DNA of 64,000 nt from Pectobacterium parmentieri (GCF_001742145.1 NZ_CP015749.1:2108001-2172000); one strand, 5' to 3'. Positions 51,316 to 60,805 are shown, counted from the first letter of the stretch. Program-made: numbers and translations. The notes: generated from the sequence alone by a model not told the origin.

Positions 51316-52000
51316 TCCCAAATCGTGGCAGAAATGTTGTCGGAGAAGAAAACCTCACGCCCCTCTCGAGACTGAAGCTAAAAAAACACGGTACAAGGTG
51401 GGCCTACTGGCATGAAAGGTGCCTTGGGTTCATGCAGCGTCGCGTTACCATACGCATACTGATGCCTCTCTGGACTATCTCACCGAGATATTTAAGGCCT
51501 ATCTACTGTATATGATGGACTGAGATCTGCGATCGTCGATTTCTGCTGGTAGCTGCGATAAGAATTGCACAACGATCTGATGTGAGTTCCGCGAACTCAG
51601 TTCCTGCTGCACATCGCAGCAAATGCTTTACCCAAGGCCACATCACAGCCGGTAAAATACGATGGAAAATGGGAAAAACGCGATAATGAACGCCAAAGGA
51701 TGATGGGGGTTGATAAGCTAAAACGGATTATTTACTATCCCGCTCCGAATGCAGAGATGTCCTGGTCGCAGGAACGTAAGCGTATAGGCGATTTTAAGCA
51801 TGGCGAAAGGCCTGTTTTTAGGGGGCGTAACTTAACACCACGCCCCCTAAATTCAGTAAACAGAATAGGAGCAAAATTATGGGTAATTCCCTGGGTTGGC
51901 AAATCAATTTGTAACACTTTTTTTTAAAAACTTACTGTCTTAAATTTTTTATAAATTGTCCTATTCATGAAAAAATTATAAGTGATATCATGGGGTAACA
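51316..52000. other. Region without a recognisable gene
   Basis: About 700 bases between the cheV promoter and virR. Short frames (for example SLDYLTEIFKAYLLYMMD near 51470-51523, and KRIIYYPAPNAEMSWSQE near 51720-51773) look protein-like but are interrupted, so this may be gene debris. A 12-bp perfect hairpin stem (TTTAGGGGGCGT / ACGCCCCCTAAA, 51817-51851, 11-base loop) stands out. From 51900 the DNA is AT-rich. Confidence 0.4.
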
Positions 52001-52014
52001 GTAGTTAGACTTAG

Positions 52015-52059
52015 GTATAGGTTCGGGCTATACTTTTATGTTCCTGTCGATACGATAGG
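52015..52059. promoter_or_regulatory. Two dyads upstream of virR
   Basis: A perfect inverted repeat GTATAG-N7-CTATAC (52015-52033) and an imperfect one CCTGTCG-ATA-CGATAGG (52043-52059), 30-75 bases before the virR start. The second resembles a lux box (CCTGT-N8-ACAGG) but is one base short. Candidates for autoregulation by the LuxR-type protein or for its repressor. Confidence 0.5.
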
Positions 52060-52088
52060 TATATTCTCGCTTTTATTGAGGTCGTTAC

Positions 52089-52826
52089 ATGTCTGTATTT
52101 TGCTCTGATAATGAAATTATCAATAACACGATAAAAACCTATCTCAGCCGAAAGTTAAAACAGTATGGCGATCTGAAATACGCCTACATGATCATGAACA
52201 AGAAAAACCCATCCCAGGTTGTGATCATTTCAAATTACCCACAAGAATGGGTTAATACGTATAAAGAAAATAACTATCAGCATATCGACCCCGTTATTTT
52301 AACGGCGATCAATAAAGTCTCGCCGTTCTCTTGGGAAGATAACATTGTTATTAATTCCAAACTGAAATTCTCCAAGATTTTTAATCTGTCAAAAGAATAC
52401 GATATTGTTAATGGTTATACTTTTGTCTTGCATGACAACAATAACAATCTGGCTGCGTTATCGATTATGTTTGAAGAAAATGCGCTAACGGATATGGAAA
52501 ATATTGTTGAAAAAAACAAAGACAAATTACAAATGCTGCTTATTGTCATTCATGAAAAAATAACCACTCTTTACAAAGAGATAACGCAAACCCCGCAGAG
52601 CAAAAAGCAAAGCGATAAAGAGATATTTTCCCAGCGTGAAAACGAAATTCTCTACTGGGCCAGTATGGGGAAAACCTATCCAGAAATTGCGCTAATTTTG
52701 GATATAAAGATTAGCACCGTGAAATTTCATATCGGTAATGTGGTAAAAAAACTCGGTGTTCTCAATGCCAAACATGCCATCAGACTAGGCGTGGAATTAC
52801 AGCTCATCAAGCCAGAACCACTATAG
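52089..52826 (+). CDS. virR: LuxR-type quorum-sensing regulator VirR/ExpR2
   Basis: 245 residues. N-terminal acyl-homoserine-lactone domain with the family's key residues at expected spacing: Trp54, Tyr58, Asp67-Pro68, Trp82, Gly109. The C-terminal LuxR HTH lies near 178-240 ([36 protein letters not shown]). It closely matches Pectobacterium ExpR2/VirR, which represses virulence genes and is released by the signal. No expI synthase is nearby, as expected for the orphan regulator rather than ExpR1. Notably AT-rich relative to its neighbours. GAGG eight bases before ATG. Confidence 0.88.
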   Translation: MSVFCSDNEIINNTIKTYLSRKLKQYGDLKYAYMIMNKKNPSQVVIISNYPQEWVNTYKENNYQHIDPVILTAINKVSPFSWEDNIVINSKLKFSKIFNLSKEYDIVNGYTFVLHDNNNNLAALSIMFEENALTDMENIVEKNKDKLQMLLIVIHEKITTLYKEITQTPQSKKQSDKEIFSQRENEILYWASMGKTYPEIALILDIKISTVKFHIGNVVKKLGVLNAKHAIRLGVELQLIKPEPL

Positions 52827-53149
52827 CCATCATCACGTCTATTTCACATTGTTGGAATAGACGACGGTACGTTCGTTCTGCTGCGTGTAACAACATCCTT
52901 CCGTAATAAATAATTCGTCACGTGTTCACTGCCGAGGTAATTATCTGCCATTCCAGCAGGTAATATCTCCTTACTGCCCGTTCCTCTGCCGCTTATTCAT
53001 CTTACAATCCGTTACCGATTAAGCTTGGTCTTTTCCTCTGGGTCATATTAATGACACCGTTCCTGTTACATACTGACCCTCGCGATTTTCTCATCTTCTG
53101 TCTACCCTGATATTTTTTTGCGCCAATCGCATTCTGCCGGAGAGCAACC
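52827..53149. other. Gap between virR and cdh
   Basis: 323 bases. An 8-bp hairpin (CGTCTATT / AATAGACG, 52836-52863) just after virR may end its transcript, though no T-run follows. Nothing else recognised; the cdh promoter should lie in the distal half. Confidence 0.45.
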
Positions 53150-53902
53150 ATGACGCGTAATAAGCTATTCCTCCTTCTGGTTACCGCTGTTGTCTCACTG
53201 ATTGCCGTGCTGTCGTGGTCGTTAAGTCGGGGAAACAGCAACGCGCTGTGGGAAATCGTCAGCAAACAGTGCGTACCTAACCAACAGCGCAACAATAATC
53301 CAGCCCCTTGTCTGGAAGTTAATCTGGCAGACGGCTACGTGCTCTTTGATGACAGAAACGGCCCCTATCACGACCTGCTGCTTCCAACCGATAAAATCAG
53401 CGGTATCGAAAGCCCTGAACTCTTGCAGCAAAACACCGCTAATTTCTTCATGCAGGCATGGGGTCGACGTGGTCACCTTTCACGTGAAGCGGGTAAACCG
53501 ATCAAAGATGATTATCTCTCGCTGGCAATTAACTCGCGCTATGGCCGCACGCAAAACCAACTGCATATCCACATTGCCTGCCTGCGCCCAGAGGTTTATC
53601 ACACGCTGAATCAGCAGTTCCCCACGCTCTCTACCGACTGGAAACCGCTATCCGTGAAAATTAACGGACATATCTATCTGGCAAAAACGCTGACGGCGAA
53701 CGAACTGGCGCACAGCGATCCGTTCAAAACCTTAGATCGCTACGCACAGCAGCGAAATGAATCTATTGGCAAATACGGCCTGGCGATGGTTTCTACGCCA
53801 ACGGGCGACAAGGTGCTGCTCGCCAGCAGCCTTGACGTGTTTAATATGAGTCTCGGTTCCGTGGAGGAAATTCAGGATTTTTCCTGTGCGTTGGCACAAT
53901 AG
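53150..53902 (+). CDS. cdh: CDP-diacylglycerol pyrophosphatase
   Basis: 250 residues. N-terminal membrane anchor/signal (LFLLLVTAVVSLIAVLSW, residues 6-23), then a HIT-like domain with the active His motif HIHIACLRP near residue 142. Cdh hydrolyses CDP-diacylglycerol to CMP and phosphatidate at the inner membrane. GGAGAG precedes the ATG. A stable hairpin (CAGGCCGC / GCGGCCTG, 53906-53929) directly follows the stop. Confidence 0.9.
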   Translation: MTRNKLFLLLVTAVVSLIAVLSWSLSRGNSNALWEIVSKQCVPNQQRNNNPAPCLEVNLADGYVLFDDRNGPYHDLLLPTDKISGIESPELLQQNTANFFMQAWGRRGHLSREAGKPIKDDYLSLAINSRYGRTQNQLHIHIACLRPEVYHTLNQQFPTLSTDWKPLSVKINGHIYLAKTLTANELAHSDPFKTLDRYAQQRNESIGKYGLAMVSTPTGDKVLLASSLDVFNMSLGSVEEIQDFSCALAQ

Positions 53903-53905
53903 CCG

Positions 53906-53929
53906 CAGGCCGCGTCAGACGGCGGCCTG
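53906..53929 (+). terminator. Hairpin after cdh
   Basis: 8-bp GC-rich perfect stem with eight-base loop starting three bases past the cdh stop. T-run absent; probable transcript end. Confidence 0.5.
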
Positions 53930-54038
53930 AAGACCTATAGCAATCAATTCGCTATAAGTTATGACTTTTTGTTCATTGCGTTGCCAGCCATCCTCCGCCT
54001 AAAAAGTGGGGAAAATCGACACGGTAGGTAGCTGCAAC

Positions 54039-54977
54039 ATGCATCTGGATTTACGGCAATTACGCAATTTTCTTGCACTGGCCGAACAGGGGAGTTTTGT
54101 ACAGGCCGCAGAAGCGGTCTGTCTGTCGCAGTCGGCATTCAGCCGCAGCATTCAGGCGTTGGAACAAACGGTGGGACATCCGCTTATCGATCGTCAGAGC
54201 CGACGCTTTGCGCTGACGTGGCAAGGCAATACGCTGCTGCCGTTTGCGCGGCGTATGCAGGAGCTTTCCTGGGAACTGATGACCGACATGCGGCAAATCA
54301 GCGAGGCGCAGGAGGGCGAACTGACGTTTGGCTGTGGCCCCGCGCCGTCTACCACGCTGATCCCCAAGGCCGTAGCGCATTTCCATGCACTACGGCCACG
54401 AGCCAAGGTCACTTACAGCGTGGATAACTGGCAATCCCTGCGTGAGCGGCTGTTGGCGGACGAGTGGCCTTTTATTGTCGCGGATACCTGGCAGGCCGAA
54501 ATGGAAACCAGCCTCCACGTGCAGCCATTAAGCCCACAGCGTTGCTTCTTTATCTGCCATTCCTCACACCCGCTGGCCCAGCAGACAAACGTGACGCCGG
54601 ACGACCTCTTGCGCTTTCCACTCGCCTCCCCTTTTATGCCTGTCGGCATGCGCAAAATTCTGGCCGCCCTGACGCGTCAGCCCGACTATCGCCCGCAAAT
54701 CCAGTGTGATCATATCTATTCTGTCTTCAGCATCCTGCGACATACGCAGGCCATCAGCTTCGCCAGCGAAGATGGCTTTGCGCTAGGACGATTAAGCCAT
54801 CAGTTGGTCGAAATTCCACTAACGGGCACCCCACCGGAATGGGGACACATGCAAACCCGCTTCGGGATTGTCACCTGTTTGCAAAGAACGCTGCCCCCGT
54901 TAGCCGAACTGATGATCGAAACCTTACTGGCGCAAGACAGGCTGCGCTCACCGGTTCCGGCACTACCGACCCTGTGA
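54039..54977 (+). CDS. LysR family transcriptional regulator
   Basis: 312 residues. N-terminal winged HTH (LRQLRNFLALAEQGSFVQAA; LSQSAFSRSIQALEQTVGHP) and a type 2 periplasmic-binding-like effector domain. ATG 54039 gives the typical MHLDLRQLRNFLA start; GTG 54006 is an alternative. It is convergent with, and ten bases from, the binding-protein gene of a sulfonate-type transporter, so it may regulate that locus, though it does not read divergently from it. Confidence 0.88.
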   Translation: MHLDLRQLRNFLALAEQGSFVQAAEAVCLSQSAFSRSIQALEQTVGHPLIDRQSRRFALTWQGNTLLPFARRMQELSWELMTDMRQISEAQEGELTFGCGPAPSTTLIPKAVAHFHALRPRAKVTYSVDNWQSLRERLLADEWPFIVADTWQAEMETSLHVQPLSPQRCFFICHSSHPLAQQTNVTPDDLLRFPLASPFMPVGMRKILAALTRQPDYRPQIQCDHIYSVFSILRHTQAISFASEDGFALGRLSHQLVEIPLTGTPPEWGHMQTRFGIVTCLQRTLPPLAELMIETLLAQDRLRSPVPALPTL

Positions 54978-54987
54978 GCACTTGTGA

Positions 54988-56118
54988 TTATTTGGTCGGA
55001 TTACCGCTGGCGTCATACACTGGCCAATTTGACTCCAGCCCTTTGGCCTTCAATGCCCGATCGGCAAACTCACCAGCAAACCAGTCGCTGGCTGAAAACG
55101 TGCTGCGAATCAGCCCCGCCGATTTCGCTCGATCAATGCTGTCCTGCAAGCTGCTGAGCAGGAACGGATCGAGACGCGGCGAGCTTTGGAAGGGGAGATC
55201 TTCCACTTTCAGTTCTTCCTGAAAGATTGCCTGCGGAATCTGGCTCTGTTCGGACATCAGTGCAGTGTATTCCGGCAGGTGCTGTGCATCGCCGATCCAT
55301 TGCGCATTATCCACCAGTACATTCACCAGTTGCTGCGTCGTGCCCGGATAGCGATCGATAAAATCCTGCGTCGCCAGCACCGCAGCCTGCGTGGTATTTG
55401 CCCAACCTAGCGCCCGGCTGGTGGTGACAATATTGATGCCCTGCTTACGCAGCGCCAGCAGAGAGACACCGCCCCACACCGCATCCACACGTCTGGCGGC
55501 CAGCGCGGCTTTGCCCGCCGTCCAGTCCAGGTTGATGACCCGCACATCACGTTCGTTCAGCCCGACGCTTTTAATTGCGCGTTCAAACGACAGTTGATCG
55601 GCCGTTCCTTTGTAGACTGCAATCCGCTTGCCGCGTAAATCCTCAATGCGCTGAATACCCGATTCCGGTGTCGCCGCCAGATAGGAATTAGAACCGCGCG
55701 ATCCCACCAGCACCCGCGTCGGTAGTCCCCCCGCACGGCCAATAATGGCGGCGAGATCGCCCAGATACACCACATCCAATTGCTTGTTTGCCAGCGCTTC
55801 ATTCACCGCGGGCCCTGCGCCTTTAAAGAACGACCACCGAATTTTGATGCCCTGCGGCTCAAATTCCTTCTCCAACTGTTTTTGAATATGTGCCAACCCC
55901 AGCGGCCCGCGGATAAAGGGCTTGCTACCTGCACTTTGGTCTGGCAAACCGATACGAATCTCCGTCGGCTTCTGCGCATCCGGCTCGACGCTCTCGTTCG
56001 CCTGCACCGTAGAAACCAGCGCGGCGCTCATCAGTAGCGTAATAGCTAGAATCTTATGCATTCCCTGCCGCCAGCCAGAGTAGGGAGCGATCAAATCTAA
56101 AAGGGTAGCGTGCTGCAT
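54988..56118 (-). CDS. SsuA-like ABC substrate-binding protein
   Basis: 376 residues from ATG 56118 (GAGGA eight bases upstream). The hydrophobic signal (ILAITLLMSAALVSTVQA) is preceded by a 20-residue extension unless translation begins at ATG 56061, which has no properly spaced ribosome site. Mature part is of the NitT/SsuA family (LGDLAAIIGRAGG, RVDAVWGGVSLLAL), typical for sulfonates, sulfate esters, nitrate or taurine. Divergent from its permease. Confidence 0.85.
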   Translation of the reverse strand: MQHATLLDLIAPYSGWRQGMHKILAITLLMSAALVSTVQANESVEPDAQKPTEIRIGLPDQSAGSKPFIRGPLGLAHIQKQLEKEFEPQGIKIRWSFFKGAGPAVNEALANKQLDVVYLGDLAAIIGRAGGLPTRVLVGSRGSNSYLAATPESGIQRIEDLRGKRIAVYKGTADQLSFERAIKSVGLNERDVRVINLDWTAGKAALAARRVDAVWGGVSLLALRKQGINIVTTSRALGWANTTQAAVLATQDFIDRYPGTTQQLVNVLVDNAQWIGDAQHLPEYTALMSEQSQIPQAIFQEELKVEDLPFQSSPRLDPFLLSSLQDSIDRAKSAGLIRSTFSASDWFAGEFADRALKAKGLESNWPVYDASGNPTK

Positions 56119-56222
56119 ACGGTTTTCCTCAGTAATCCGTTTTATCTGCCATGAAACTAGCGAACCGTTGGCCTCAGGCTTAAATAACATTTACAGGTTT
56201 GCTCAGCGGAAAAAAGCATAAA

Positions 56223-56256
56223 TCAGCGCTGACGGGCTTGGGGTATGCATATGCAT
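56223..56256. promoter_or_regulatory. Palindromes in the divergent sulfur-type promoter region
   Basis: TCAGCGCTGA (56223-56232) and ATGCATATGCAT (56245-56256) are perfect palindromes within the 237-base gap between the divergent binding protein and permease genes. Candidates for the site of the LysR regulator or CysB/Cbl-type control. Confidence 0.35.
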
Positions 56257-56355
56257 TTATTGCACGGCGACCATCGCTTTATTGCATTGGCGTTCAACGC
56301 TGAAACCTGTTTTTTATTCCTTATCCATCCAACAGTGATGCTTTCGTGGAATAAA

Positions 56356-57933
56356 ATGAATAAGTCGATAGTGCTGAAAAAAACCGTGATCGTCTGGCCT
56401 TCGCTGCCGATAGCGCTGGCCTATCCGTTCGTCGTGCCGCTGGCGTTGCTGGCACTGTGGTATATCAGTACCTACTACGGCTGGATGCCCACCCAGATTC
56501 TCCCTGCACCCCATATTGTCGCCAACACCGCCGTCGAGCTTTGGCACAACAATCTTCTGCCACAGCTCTTTATCAGTTTGCAACGCTTGGCGAGCGGCCT
56601 GCTGGCCGGTTTACTTGCAGGAACCTTACTGGGTGCGCTGATGGGAGCATCACGCCGCGCCGAACACTTGTTGCACCCGACGGTATATATGCTGGCACAG
56701 ATCCCAACGCTGGGGTGGATACCTCTGTTTATGGTGCTATTCGGTATTGATGACGCATTGAAGCTCGCGGTCATCATCAAGGCCGTCATTATTCCCGTGA
56801 CGCTGCATACGCAAACGGGCGTGCGTAATGTGCCGCCTGCGCTACAGGAAGTCGCACGTACTCTGCGCCTGCCGTGGCATCAGCGCCTCATCAAATTAAC
56901 ACTGCCCGCCGCATTCCCGACCTGGCTCACCGGCTTGCGGCTCGCACTCTCACAGGCGTGGGTATCGCTGATCGTAGTCGAACTGCTGGCGTCATCTCAG
57001 GGGATTGGCTACCTACTGGTATGGGGACGTCAGCTATTTCAGCTAGACATCGTGTTTGTCTGCATCACCATCATCGGGCTGGCAGGGCTGACGATGGAGT
57101 GGGTGATTAACCAACTGGAGAACCGTCTGGTTTTCTGGCCACACCCGCCGCTCGGCCGCTTAACCACCGCGCCGTCTCGCCGTCTGTCGGCACTGATTTT
57201 ACCCTTTCTGCTTCTGCTGTTCTGGCAGCAGACCAGCCGCTTTAGCTGGATCGATCCGCTCTTGCTTCCTCCGCCCGCCGACGTGTGGCACATGCTGCTA
57301 CAAGGCATCCATAACGACTCGCTCACCGAGGCGATGCAGGCCAGTCTGACCCGCACGCTCGCCGGTGCGCTATGCGGCATTGTTGCAGGCCTCGTGTGCG
57401 GCATCCTACTAGGGCTGAACGCCACCAGCGACGCCCTCTTCACACCGACTATCTCGACGCTGCGCCAGATTGCGCTGTTTGCCTGGCTGCCGCTGCTGAC
57501 CGCCTGGGTCGGTAACGATGAAACCGGAAAAATCACGTTTGTCGCACTCGCCTCCTTCTTTCCCATGCTAGTGGCCAGCCATCGCGGTATTCGCCAGCGT
57601 TCACAAGCCTTACAGGAAGTCGCGCAAGTGTTGCAACTGCGTTTATCAACCCGTCTGCGAGTATTGATCCTGCCGGGCGCAGCGCCTGCGATCTTCGCGG
57701 GTTTACGCCTGTCGTTGATTTACGCCTGGCTTGGCACTATCGGTGCAGAATATTTCATGTCATCCGGCACCGGGATCGGCAGCCTGATGATCAACGCCCA
57801 ACAGTTGTTGGATATGCCTCTGATTATCAGCGGCATGTTGCTGATTGGATTAACTGGCGCGGTGCTCGACCGCGTCGGATTAGGTCTGGAACAGTGGATG
57901 ACGCGCTGGCGTTCCGCAGGAGAAATCGTATGA
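56356..57933 (+). CDS. Fused two-domain ABC permease (SsuC type)
   Basis: 525 residues, about twelve transmembrane helices: two BPD-type permease domains in one chain. Each has its own ATPase-contact (EAA) loop, near 163-198 (ALQEVARTLRLPWHQRLIKL) and 417-452 (ALQEVAQVLQLRLSTRLRVL), so the protein is an internal duplication replacing the usual homodimer. ATG 56356 has GTGGA six bases upstream. Its stop overlaps the ATPase start by four bases. Confidence 0.88.
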   Translation: MNKSIVLKKTVIVWPSLPIALAYPFVVPLALLALWYISTYYGWMPTQILPAPHIVANTAVELWHNNLLPQLFISLQRLASGLLAGLLAGTLLGALMGASRRAEHLLHPTVYMLAQIPTLGWIPLFMVLFGIDDALKLAVIIKAVIIPVTLHTQTGVRNVPPALQEVARTLRLPWHQRLIKLTLPAAFPTWLTGLRLALSQAWVSLIVVELLASSQGIGYLLVWGRQLFQLDIVFVCITIIGLAGLTMEWVINQLENRLVFWPHPPLGRLTTAPSRRLSALILPFLLLLFWQQTSRFSWIDPLLLPPPADVWHMLLQGIHNDSLTEAMQASLTRTLAGALCGIVAGLVCGILLGLNATSDALFTPTISTLRQIALFAWLPLLTAWVGNDETGKITFVALASFFPMLVASHRGIRQRSQALQEVAQVLQLRLSTRLRVLILPGAAPAIFAGLRLSLIYAWLGTIGAEYFMSSGTGIGSLMINAQQLLDMPLIISGMLLIGLTGAVLDRVGLGLEQWMTRWRSAGEIV

Positions 57934-58730
57934 CGTCCTCTTCCCTTGATGTGTCGCCGCCTGTGGTGCAGTTCGACCATCTGAGCAAACAGTTTCGTGT
58001 ACAAGGCGAACCGCTGACGGTAATCGATGATTTTTCACTGTCGATTCACAGCGGTGAACTGGTGGCGATTGTCGGCAGCAGCGGTTGCGGAAAATCCACA
58101 CTGCTGCGCATGTTGGTCGGATTAGACAACGACTATCAGGGCCGCGTGCTGGTTGAAGGAAAAACCGTTCGCGGTATCGGACGCGAGCGCGGCATGGTGT
58201 TTCAGGAACCACGCCTGTTTCCATGGCTGACGGTACGGCAAAACATCGCACTCGGGCTGGCGAATGAGTCAATCAGCGAAAAAGAGCGAAAACGCCTGAT
58301 CGACCACTTTATTCAGCTCGTGCATTTGCAGGATTTTGCCGATGCCCTGCCCGCCCAACTTTCCGGCGGTATGGCACAGCGTGTCGCCATCGCGCGCGGG
58401 CTTGTCGCCAATCCCCGTATCCTAATGCTGGATGAACCTTTTGGTGCATTAGATGCGCTGACTCGCCAGCAGATGCAGCAGGAGTTGCGTCGTATTCATC
58501 AGGCGGAAGGCACCACGACCCTACTGGTGACGCACGACGTCGAAGAAGCCGTCTACCTCGCTGATCGCGTTGTCGTGCTGGCACCACGGCCGGGGCGTAT
58601 CCGTCAGATTGCAACCATTTCGCTGCCGCATCCGCGCCAGCGTGACAGCCAAGACTTTCACCAACAGTGCAGCGATCTGCTCGCACTGCTGACTCAGCCT
58701 GCCGATACAGCGGCCATTCCTTCTCTCTGA
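57930..58730 (+). CDS. SsuB-like ABC transporter ATPase
   Basis: 266 residues. Walker A (VGSSGCGKST, about 48-57), signature LSGGMAQR, Walker B with D-loop (ILMLDEPFGALD) and switch His (LLVTHDVEEA). The NitT/SsuB/TauB subgroup energises uptake of sulfonates, taurine or nitrate. ATGA overlap with the permease, AGGAG before the start; the arylsulfotransferase-like gene follows 23 bases later. Confidence 0.93.
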   Translation: MTSSSLDVSPPVVQFDHLSKQFRVQGEPLTVIDDFSLSIHSGELVAIVGSSGCGKSTLLRMLVGLDNDYQGRVLVEGKTVRGIGRERGMVFQEPRLFPWLTVRQNIALGLANESISEKERKRLIDHFIQLVHLQDFADALPAQLSGGMAQRVAIARGLVANPRILMLDEPFGALDALTRQQMQQELRRIHQAEGTTTLLVTHDVEEAVYLADRVVVLAPRPGRIRQIATISLPHPRQRDSQDFHQQCSDLLALLTQPADTAAIPSL

Positions 58731-58753
58731 ACACGTAAATACTGGAGCACCTT

Positions 58754-60547
58754 ATGGGACACCCTTCCGTCTACCCAACCGGCACAACGATTTACAACCC
58801 GGAAAAAGCCTGGGGCGGCTACACCGTCTTTCAGGCGCTGGAGCGCGGTGCAGTGCTGGTGGATATGAACGGCACCGAACTGCGTCTGTGGGAAGGCCTG
58901 CACGGCTTCCCCAACAAAATCCTGCCCGGCGGTTACATCCTCGGCCACAGCGGCGAACGTGACTCGCGCTACGGTATGCAAGACATGGTCGATCTGATTC
59001 AGGTGGACTGGGATGGCAACGTCGTCTGGAAATTCAACGGCTATGAGCACATTACCGATCCTGATCTCCCACCCGAATGGATGGCGCGTGTCCATCATGA
59101 TTACCAGCGCAGCGGCAACCCAGTCGGCTACTACGCACCGGGGCAAGAACCGCAGTCGATTGGCGGCAATACGCTACTGCTGGCGCACACCAATCTGCAC
59201 AATGAACGCATCAGCGACAAACTACTGCTTGATGACACTATCATCGAGGTAGACTGGCAGGGCAACATTTTATGGGAGTGGCGGTGCAGCGACCATTTCG
59301 ACGAACTGGGCTTTGACGACGACGCAAAAACCGCGCTGTACAACAATCCCAACTTGCGCAAAAGCGGCGGCGGAATGGGGGACTGGATGCATATCAACTC
59401 CATGTCGGCGCTTGGCCCCAATCCGTGGTTCGATCAGGGCGATACCCGTTTCCACCCCGATAACATCATCTGGGACGCTCGCGAATCCAACATCATCGCC
59501 ATCATCGACAAGCAGAGCGGCAATATCGTCTGGCAGCTTGGCCCTAATTACAATACACCCGAACTCAAACACATCGGCTGGATTATCGGCCAGCACCACG
59601 CGCATATGATCCCCGCAGGTTTACCGGGGGCTGGCAATATTCTGGTGTTTGATAACGGCGGCTGGGCAGGCTACGGCGCGCCCAATCCGGCATCCCCTGA
59701 TGGAGTGAAAAATGCCTGGCGCGATCATTCCCGCGTGTTAGAGATCAATCCGGTAACGCTGGATATTGTCTGGCGCTACTCGCCTTATGAAGCCGGCATT
59801 CCACACCCGACCGACGCCTTTCGTTTTTACAGCCCGTACATCAGCAATATCCAGCGCCTGCCGAACGGCAACACGCTGATTAACGAAGGGGCTAACGGCC
59901 GGTTGTTTGAAGTCACCGTCGATCATGAAATTGTCTGGGAATTTATTTCCCCCTACTGGGGCAAGACGGTAAACACCAACATGCTGTATCGCGCCTACCG
60001 CGTACCCTATGAGTGGGTACCACAACTGCCGCGCCCACAGGAAACACGGGTGATCGCCCCGGATAACACCCAGCTACGTCAACCCGGTGCCGCCGCGCCT
60101 GGCTTCGCCAGCATCGTTCGTATTGACGGCACGCGCCCCTACAAAAAGAGCGGCGAGGCTCTGTGTGTCGCAACCGACAGCGAAGACCTCAAGCGCAGCC
60201 CGAAGCTCTTTGCCGTCAACCGAGAACGTTTTGCTCCGCTTACCGCCAACGGCTGGCCAGAACTGGCAGCACAGGCTGGCCCACGGCTGTTGCTGGTCGG
60301 TGCTGAGCGCTGCGTCCACTGTAAGAGCCTCTACCGTCAGTTGGAAACGATTCTGGATAACGAGAAATATCGCCAGTTGTCGAGCCATTATCTGGATGCC
60401 GACCATCATATTACACTGGCGGAGAAACTGGCGGTCAGAACGCTACCGACGCTGCTGTGGCTTGAAAACGGTAAAGAACGAGCTCGCCTAAGCGGCGCAC
60501 AGCAGCCCGAACGCCTGCGCCAGTGGTTAGCCGAGCAACAGATTTAA
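58754..60547 (+). CDS. Arylsulfotransferase-like protein with thioredoxin-like C-terminus
   Basis: 597 residues. Residues 1-420 form a beta-propeller resembling arylsulfate sulfotransferases (VDLIQVDWDGNVVWKF, GQHHAHMIPAG, LPNGNTLINEGANGRLFEV), which move sulfuryl groups between phenols via active His. The last 100 residues are a thioredoxin-like domain with CVHC at about 520-523 and the cis-Pro region (AVRTLPTLLWLENG). No signal peptide is visible, unlike classical periplasmic AssT. Its place directly after a sulfonate-type transporter suggests handling of imported aryl sulfates (inference). Confidence 0.82.
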   Translation: MGHPSVYPTGTTIYNPEKAWGGYTVFQALERGAVLVDMNGTELRLWEGLHGFPNKILPGGYILGHSGERDSRYGMQDMVDLIQVDWDGNVVWKFNGYEHITDPDLPPEWMARVHHDYQRSGNPVGYYAPGQEPQSIGGNTLLLAHTNLHNERISDKLLLDDTIIEVDWQGNILWEWRCSDHFDELGFDDDAKTALYNNPNLRKSGGGMGDWMHINSMSALGPNPWFDQGDTRFHPDNIIWDARESNIIAIIDKQSGNIVWQLGPNYNTPELKHIGWIIGQHHAHMIPAGLPGAGNILVFDNGGWAGYGAPNPASPDGVKNAWRDHSRVLEINPVTLDIVWRYSPYEAGIPHPTDAFRFYSPYISNIQRLPNGNTLINEGANGRLFEVTVDHEIVWEFISPYWGKTVNTNMLYRAYRVPYEWVPQLPRPQETRVIAPDNTQLRQPGAAAPGFASIVRIDGTRPYKKSGEALCVATDSEDLKRSPKLFAVNRERFAPLTANGWPELAAQAGPRLLLVGAERCVHCKSLYRQLETILDNEKYRQLSSHYLDADHHITLAEKLAVRTLPTLLWLENGKERARLSGAQQPERLRQWLAEQQI

Positions 60548-60641
60548 CTCTCACACCTTGAACGCGATCTCGTTCCCAGTGAGATCGCGTCTATCTGTAC
60601 ACTGCCTCTTACACAAATGCCTCAATTTGAGGTGGTTTATA

Positions 60642-60795
60642 TCCGGCTTAAAAAATTATGCAGCGGTGGACGTGGCCGCCGAGTGAGCGGCATGGAGGCC
60701 GCGAAAGCCTGTGCCGCGCCAAGAGCACGTCACAGGCGGCTCGACTAGCGGTCATGGGCACCGATGGCACCGCGCAGCGGCATAATTTAGCCGGA
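60642..60795. repeat. 154-bp element with terminal inverted repeats
   Basis: Ends are imperfect inverted repeats: TCCGGCT...AAATTATGC on the left (60642-60661) and GCATAATTTAGCCGGA on the right (60780-60795), differing by a four-base gap. The interior is GC-rich, has no frame of note, and contrasts with the AT-rich ends. Looks like a non-autonomous miniature element or species-specific intergenic repeat. Confidence 0.55.
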
Positions 60796-60805
60796 AGCCA
60801 GGGTT

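Noticed and set aside
51700..51927. 75-codon plus-strand frame starting MMGVDKLKRI
   Set aside because: It reads through a perfect 12-bp hairpin, has no ribosome site or family match, and the downstream part is a low-quality tail; kept only as possible debris.
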